From: RGIG1681 sp045657465
Lineage (GTDB): Bacteria > Bacillota > Clostridia > Christensenellales > UBA1242
Reading direction: 5' to 3'
DNA length: 43,056 nucleotides
Assembly: GCA_045657465.1 (NCBI GenBank)
Contig: JAZOTD010000006.1
Span: 1-43,056 of the forward strand
Shown: piece after piece, positions 38,352-43,056 of the stretch
Numbering within the stretch: the stretch's first letter is position 1
Layout: each line of letters begins with the position of its first letter
The notes under the pieces: model-generated
Databases searched by the model: none
What the model was told of the DNA's origin: nothing
The model's input: only the letters and a program-made list of their open reading frames with translations
Translations under genes and position numbers: made by a program

Positions 38352-40547
38352 TTACGCAATAGTGTCCATAAGTTCTTGATAAGTTAATTTGTCAATATAT
38401 TCAATCTTTTCACCATTGAGATACTCTGCAAGCCACTTGTATTGAAGAGCCACAAAATATGTTCCTGAACTTGAAGAAGTTCCAGCAAGTGTGCTATAGA
38501 GTGTGTCATAATAATAATCATAAACTGTTTGGTTTGAAGATGTGCTCACATATGTGCTTTGAAGTCTGTTTTTAATTTCTTCAACAAATTCTGGATCATT
38601 AATGTTCATTTGGTTTGCAAAGTTTGTCATATCAACCAAACTTTCTCCACCTTCATAAACGTTTTCAATCTTAATAATATGATATCCATAGTTTGAAGTA
38701 ACAATGTTTGTTTGGCCCAAAGCTGATGTGTCGCCATCTTGAATAGATTTCAAAATGTTTCTTGCACCAACTGCAAAGTCAGCAACCCAAGAACCATTTT
38801 CATCTTCCATGCTTGAAACAACATAACCAAGCTTGTTTGAAAGTTCATTTCCAAGTGAATCTGTTGAATAAATCCATTGAAGTTCAACAAACAAGAGTGA
38901 TGCAATTTTATTGTTTACTTCAGCAAGTTTAGCAGTTTCACCAATAGCTTTTGAGTTTTCATAAACATTGAGAGCTGCTTTAAGCACATATGCCATGCTC
39001 TTGTATTGAGTTTCAAGATCACTTCTCTGTTCTGGATTATTGATATAAGCTCTAGCTCTGTCATTCCAAGTTAAGAGTGTGTTTGTGTAGCAAGACAAAA
39101 TTTGTTGTTCAGTTGCCATCAACTTAACTTCTTCTTTGTCGCCTTCAAATTTTCTGCCTGTGCCATCTGCATATTTATAATATTCTTCTGTTGTTTCAGT
39201 TTTTTCTACTTTTTCAAGACGAACATATCCAAAGTTTTCACCAGCATCACCAGCTTTTTCTTTGTCATAATAATAATAGTCTGCAACAACATTGATTGAA
39301 TCTTTGAATTGTTCAACTGAATCTTCATTCACAGTTGTCATCATCAAATAATCATCAGTTTTTTCATTTCTAAGCTTCACATATTCATCATTAATCACCG
39401 CATCATAATTTGCACTTGATGAATATCCAGGAAGTTTTGCAATTTCGGCGGTCATGTAGTCATCATATTTAACCAAAATATGTTGAACTGTGAAATAATA
39501 ATATTTTCCATCATAGTTGAAAAGCACTAGTTTTGCACCGTCATCAGCTGTCATAACTGAAATATAGTTATCTTCAACTTGATAGTTTTCCATATCAGAA
39601 AAATAGTTTTCTAAATAAGCTCTAACAACAGCCTTGTCGCCAAGTGAAATCTTGTCGCCATTAACTGTGTCAACCATATATTCTTCAAGCCAATATTTTT
39701 GATACATCTCTGTAAGTTTAGTGTCATAATACGCATTATAAACTCTTACAAATTCTTCAACCAAAAGTCTTTCAACTGGCATGTTTGTGCCATTTGACTT
39801 AGCATTTGAAGCAAGATAAGCCATATATTGAGCATAAGCTTCATTTCTTGCAGACTTAATGATGGTTTCGCTGTTATTTTCACTCATATTTGTCCAAGTT
39901 TTATTTCCTTCGTCATCTGTGAATGAAACATACTTAAACAAGCGAGCCTTAAGGTCAGGAACAAGTTTTTTGATATCATCATTAGAAAGTTTGTCAACAT
40001 GATCAGCTTTCAACTTTTCTTCAACTTCAGGTTTGAGTGACTTATATGATTCAAAACCTTTTTTGTCTTCTTTATCTTCTTCAGCTCTTAACCAAATTGG
40101 ATAATCATCTTCAGCAACACCTTCAAGGTTATAGATTGCTTTTTCATAAGCTGAAATTTGATTGTAGACATAATCAAAAGCATCTTCTCTAACATCATCA
40201 GCATCCTTTTGAGTGTAAATAATCACACCATTAGGATTTTTTGTTGGATGATATAATCCTTCAACAGATTTTTGCTCAATAATTTCTCTAATGATTGTCC
40301 AAGAATAGAAAGACTCTTCAATAGTCTCTTCATCGTAGTTGGCAAAATAATTGCTGTTGTTTTGATAATATGTGTAGAACGAGTTTTTAATATCTCCCAA
40401 AGTAAGCGTAACTTCACCCACTTTCATAACAGGTTCTTTGTTAATTTCAGCGTTGTTTGTATTTATTGTAGAGCATCCAGTAAGAGCAAATAAACTGCCA
40501 AAAACCATGCAAATGCTCATTACTAATGACAAAAATTTCTTTTTCAA
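38352..40547 (-). CDS. PrsA-like foldase lipoprotein with expanded parvulin domain
   Basis: 731 residues from TTG 40547, chosen because AGGGGG is 9 bases away but only 3 from the TTG at 40553. Signal peptide and lipobox ALTGC (Cys25). A SurA/PrsA-type helical N-terminal region holds VMKVGEVTLTLGDIKNSFYTYY. The parvulin (peptidyl-prolyl isomerase) signatures are present but far apart: VQHILVKYDD near 354-363 and YGYHIIKIENVYEG near 620-633. A normal parvulin has about 90 residues between these; here about 260, so the domain carries a large insertion or two split halves. It would help exported proteins fold outside the membrane. Confidence 0.82.
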   Translation of the reverse strand: MKKKFLSLVMSICMVFGSLFALTGCSTINTNNAEINKEPVMKVGEVTLTLGDIKNSFYTYYQNNSNYFANYDEETIEESFYSWTIIREIIEQKSVEGLYHPTKNPNGVIIYTQKDADDVREDAFDYVYNQISAYEKAIYNLEGVAEDDYPIWLRAEEDKEDKKGFESYKSLKPEVEEKLKADHVDKLSNDDIKKLVPDLKARLFKYVSFTDDEGNKTWTNMSENNSETIIKSARNEAYAQYMAYLASNAKSNGTNMPVERLLVEEFVRVYNAYYDTKLTEMYQKYWLEEYMVDTVNGDKISLGDKAVVRAYLENYFSDMENYQVEDNYISVMTADDGAKLVLFNYDGKYYYFTVQHILVKYDDYMTAEIAKLPGYSSSANYDAVINDEYVKLRNEKTDDYLMMTTVNEDSVEQFKDSINVVADYYYYDKEKAGDAGENFGYVRLEKVEKTETTEEYYKYADGTGRKFEGDKEEVKLMATEQQILSCYTNTLLTWNDRARAYINNPEQRSDLETQYKSMAYVLKAALNVYENSKAIGETAKLAEVNNKIASLLFVELQWIYSTDSLGNELSNKLGYVVSSMEDENGSWVADFAVGARNILKSIQDGDTSALGQTNIVTSNYGYHIIKIENVYEGGESLVDMTNFANQMNINDPEFVEEIKNRLQSTYVSTSSNQTVYDYYYDTLYSTLAGTSSSSGTYFVALQYKWLAEYLNGEKIEYIDKLTYQELMDTIA

Positions 40548-40583
40548 AGTCAAATTCCCCCTAAAGCATACATTTCACAGCAA

Positions 40584-40612
40584 ATTATATATAAATTATA
40601 TTAAAAAATCAA
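40584..40612 (-). promoter_or_regulatory. Promoter of the foldase gene, overlapping the mfd terminator
   Basis: Minus strand TTGATT (40607-40612), 17-base spacer, TATAAT (40584-40589). Confidence 0.8.
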
Positions 40613-40647
40613 CCCTTTTGCCCAAATAAAGTGCTCAAAGAGTTGAT
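40602..40647 (-). terminator. mfd terminator sharing bases with the next promoter
   Basis: Minus strand ATCAACTC (40640-40647) with GGGTTGAT (40608-40615), one G-U pair, long loop, then six T. The 3' arm contains the TTGAT of the next gene's -35 box. Confidence 0.6.
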
Positions 40648-40652
40648 ATTTT

Positions 40653-43056
40653 TTAATTTTTTGTCAAATTTTTATCTTTTAAACTAGAAGCCACCATCAA
40701 AAACTTTTTCGCCTGTTCAAAATTTTCACGACACAAACGTTCTTTATAAAATCTAATCATTGGCTGATTTGATAAATCTATCGAACATTCCATTCTAAAT
40801 TTATATATGGCATCTCCCAAGAAATCACTAGCCATAATGTCGGTCTTGTTATCAAAAACAATGTCGACTTCTGCCCCACTTGAAACAATGGCATTAGCAC
40901 CAATTTTTTGTGCAGTTTGCCTTGCAAGTGCAATCGAAATGAGCGACACAACCACTTCAGGAACCTTTCCATAAGTTTCACTGAGTTCTCTTTTAAGTTT
41001 TTCAGCATTTTCTATGCTGTCAACCGCAGAAATTCTTTTGTATGCAATCATTCTTTCTTCGCTAGTTGAAATGTACGTATCAGGAACATAGGCATCAATT
41101 GCAACCTTAACAAGCACATCTTTCTTTTCTTCAACCTTTTCACCTTTGAGTTCTTTCACAGCTTCTGCAAGCAATTTGGCATACATGTCATAACCAACCT
41201 TTTGCAAATGTCCGCTTTGCTCTGCACCCAAAACATTTCCACCACCACGAATTTCAAGGTCACGCATGGCAAGTTTAAAACCACTTCCAAACTCACAAAA
41301 CTCGCTCATAGCATCAAGTCTTTTATATGCTTCTTCAGTAAGCACTTTGTTGTATTCATAAGTGAAGTATGCATAGGCCATTCTTGAACCCCTGCCAACT
41401 CTGCCACGTATTTGATAAAGTTGAGACAATCCAAGTTTGTCAGCATCATACACAATAAGCGTGTTTGCATTTTCAATGTCAATGCCGTTTTCAATAATGG
41501 TTGTGCAAATCAAAATATCGCCTTTCTTGTGATAGAAATCATATATAACTTGTTCCATCTGTTTTGCGTTCATTTGACCATGAGCAACCAAAATTTTAGC
41601 ATCAGGCACAATTCGTCTAATCTTCTCAGCAAATGTGTAGATTTTTTCAACACTATTAAACAAAATAAACACTTGCCCATCTCTTGCCATTTCACGTTCA
41701 ATTGCGTCTTTAACCAAACTTTCAGAATATTCCAAAACATATGTTTGAATTGGCAATCTTTCACTTGGTGGAGTTGAAATTATGCTAATATCACGAATGC
41801 CACTAAGTGACATATTGAGAGTTCTTGGAATAGGAGTTGCTGAAAGCGTCAAAACGTCAACATTTGGATGTTTATTTTTAAGTTTTTCTTTGTCTTCAAC
41901 ACCAAACTTTTGTTCTTCGTCAAGCACAATCAGTCCAAGATTTTTAAAGTTAACATCTTTGCTTAAAATACGATGCGTTCCACAAACAAGGTCAACTTTT
42001 CCAAGTTCAATATCTTGCAAAATTTTGTCAGTTTGAGCCTTTGATTTAAATCTGTTTAAAACCTCAATATCAATGCCATAGTCATACATTCTAGCCCTTG
42101 CGGTGTTGTAATGTTGTTCTGACAAAATTGTGGTTGGCGCAATAAATGCAACCTGTTTGCCGTCCATAATTGCCTTAAACATTGCCCTTAATGCAACTTC
42201 AGTTTTTCCAAACCCAACATCACCACACACAAGCCTGTCCATAACCCTGCTTGATTCCATATCTTTCTTGATTTCATCAATAGACGCAAGCTGATCTTCA
42301 GTTTCTGTGTATGGAAACGAGTTTTCAAATTCACGTTGCAAATCATTGTCTTCTGAAAACGCATGGCCCTTGATTTTTTCACGCTTTGCATAGAGTTCAA
42401 TCAAGCTAAACGCCAACTTTTTAACACTTTCTCTAACCTTGTTTTTGACTGCAGAAAAGTCCTGACCGCCAATTTTGCTTAACTTCTTTGGAGTTTCAGC
42501 ACCAGAAAAACGATCAAGTAAATCCATTTGAGTTGTTGGAACATAAAGCGTATCACCACCGTGATATTTAATAACAACATAGTCTTTTGTTCCAAATGAA
42601 CCAGTAAGTTGAGTCACGCCTTCGCAAAGCCCAATGCCGTGAATGTGATGAACAACATAGTCCCCCACTTTTGGCACACTAAACACGTTGCCCTTTGAAA
42701 GTTTAAGTTTGCTATCTTGTCTCTTTTTTGGAAAGATGTCATAAGTTCCAAACACGGCAATTTTTTCTTCCGGCAAAACAAACCCTGAATAATAGCCTTC
42801 TTTTAAAACAGATGATTCATCAGTCAAAGTTTTTGCTTTATTTTTCGCAATTTCAATATCGTGAGATGCAAGCACATTTGATGCAGACTCCAACTGTTCA
42901 CTTGAACCCGCAAACACAAACACTTTAAAGCCTTTCAAAACATAATTTCTCACATCAACCGAAAACTCTTTTAAGTTGTGAGTATAACGTTGTGATGGCA
43001 TAGTTTTAAAGTTGAAAACCGCCTTTGATTTGAAAAACTTGTTTGCATTTGTAATT
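40653..43056 (-). CDS. mfd: Transcription-repair coupling factor (partial, 5' end beyond window)
   Basis: C-terminal 800 residues of Mfd, the translocase that removes stalled RNA polymerase and recruits UvrA. The frame stays open to the window edge upstream of the ATG at 43001, and about 350 N-terminal residues are missing. Domains seen: RNA-polymerase-interacting CID (VGDYVVHHIHGIGLCEGVTQL), RecG-like helicase with Walker A GDVGFGKTEVAL, DEEQKFG (Walker B-type), SATPIPRTLNMSLSG, the RGRVGRG motif VI and the TRCF C-terminal domain. No break or unusual feature. Confidence 0.97.
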   Translation of the reverse strand, partial: ITNANKFFKSKAVFNFKTMPSQRYTHNLKEFSVDVRNYVLKGFKVFVFAGSSEQLESASNVLASHDIEIAKNKAKTLTDESSVLKEGYYSGFVLPEEKIAVFGTYDIFPKKRQDSKLKLSKGNVFSVPKVGDYVVHHIHGIGLCEGVTQLTGSFGTKDYVVIKYHGGDTLYVPTTQMDLLDRFSGAETPKKLSKIGGQDFSAVKNKVRESVKKLAFSLIELYAKREKIKGHAFSEDNDLQREFENSFPYTETEDQLASIDEIKKDMESSRVMDRLVCGDVGFGKTEVALRAMFKAIMDGKQVAFIAPTTILSEQHYNTARARMYDYGIDIEVLNRFKSKAQTDKILQDIELGKVDLVCGTHRILSKDVNFKNLGLIVLDEEQKFGVEDKEKLKNKHPNVDVLTLSATPIPRTLNMSLSGIRDISIISTPPSERLPIQTYVLEYSESLVKDAIEREMARDGQVFILFNSVEKIYTFAEKIRRIVPDAKILVAHGQMNAKQMEQVIYDFYHKKGDILICTTIIENGIDIENANTLIVYDADKLGLSQLYQIRGRVGRGSRMAYAYFTYEYNKVLTEEAYKRLDAMSEFCEFGSGFKLAMRDLEIRGGGNVLGAEQSGHLQKVGYDMYAKLLAEAVKELKGEKVEEKKDVLVKVAIDAYVPDTYISTSEERMIAYKRISAVDSIENAEKLKRELSETYGKVPEVVVSLISIALARQTAQKIGANAIVSSGAEVDIVFDNKTDIMASDFLGDAIYKFRMECSIDLSNQPMIRFYKERLCRENFEQAKKFLMVASSLKDKNLTKN

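Noticed and set aside
1..43056. CRISPR array, tRNA, rRNA, insertion sequence or prophage
   Set aside because: I looked for regular direct repeats, tRNA cloverleaf parts, transposase or integrase motifs and phage structural genes on both strands and saw none.

Overview
The window is AT-rich (about one third G+C by eye), gene-dense and mostly transcribed from the minus strand. Purine-rich Shine-Dalgarno sites, an isoleucine T-box, SpoVG, a SpoVB/MurJ-type flippase, a SpoIIQ-like M23 protein, lipobox lipoproteins and a pgk-tpiA-secG cluster all point to a low-G+C Bacillota of the Clostridia type, probably an uncultured gut lineage. TGA is used as a stop, so the code is standard. I see no prophage, insertion sequence, CRISPR array, tRNA or rRNA. 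Most of the window is core genome with lineage-specific exported proteins.

Layout. 1-2 kb: rpmE-prmC-prfA (ribosomal protein L31, release-factor methylase, release factor 1, cut by the window edge). 2-3.6 kb: a 33-codon plus-strand ORF facing a nucleoside hydrolase/metallophosphoesterase fusion. 3.7-7.2 kb: a eukaryote-like (type 2) ileS behind an Ile T-box. 7.2-12 kb: HipA-like kinase, murC, an FAD dehydrogenase and spoVG. 12.2-19 kb: MFS transporter, SPFH/zinc-ribbon protein, a kinase-fold protein, a small protein convergent with Y-family polymerase dinB, and two tandem methyltransferases. 19-23.2 kb: CTP synthase, a cytidylate-kinase-like NTPase and oligoendopeptidase F. 23.2-28.9 kb: DUF378, secG, a small membrane protein, tpiA, pgk, dus and a MurJ/SpoVB-type flippase. 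28.9-34.7 kb: exported or anchored proteins plus a stand-alone Smr protein. 34.7-43 kb: pyruvate kinase, an M23 peptidase, an LPG-synthase-like membrane protein, a PrsA-like foldase and mfd (cut by the window edge).

Three observations stand out. First, the CTP synthase has lost both the catalytic Cys and the catalytic His of its glutaminase domain (GICLG became GIGLG at residue 383; FHPE became FEPE at residue 510) and also has altered UTP-site and oxyanion-hole motifs, although the protein is full length. Second, six genes have a consensus-type -35/-10 promoter whose -10 box ends only 5-7 bases before the start codon and have no Shine-Dalgarno site, which predicts leaderless mRNAs beside ordinary SD-led genes. 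Third, a promoter at 33481-33509 should start transcription exactly at two back-to-back hairpins (33473-33411), an unexplained structured RNA upstream of a surface-protein gene. Regulatory DNA is compact: several terminators share bases with the promoter of the next gene, and one 23-base palindromic terminator occurs three times.
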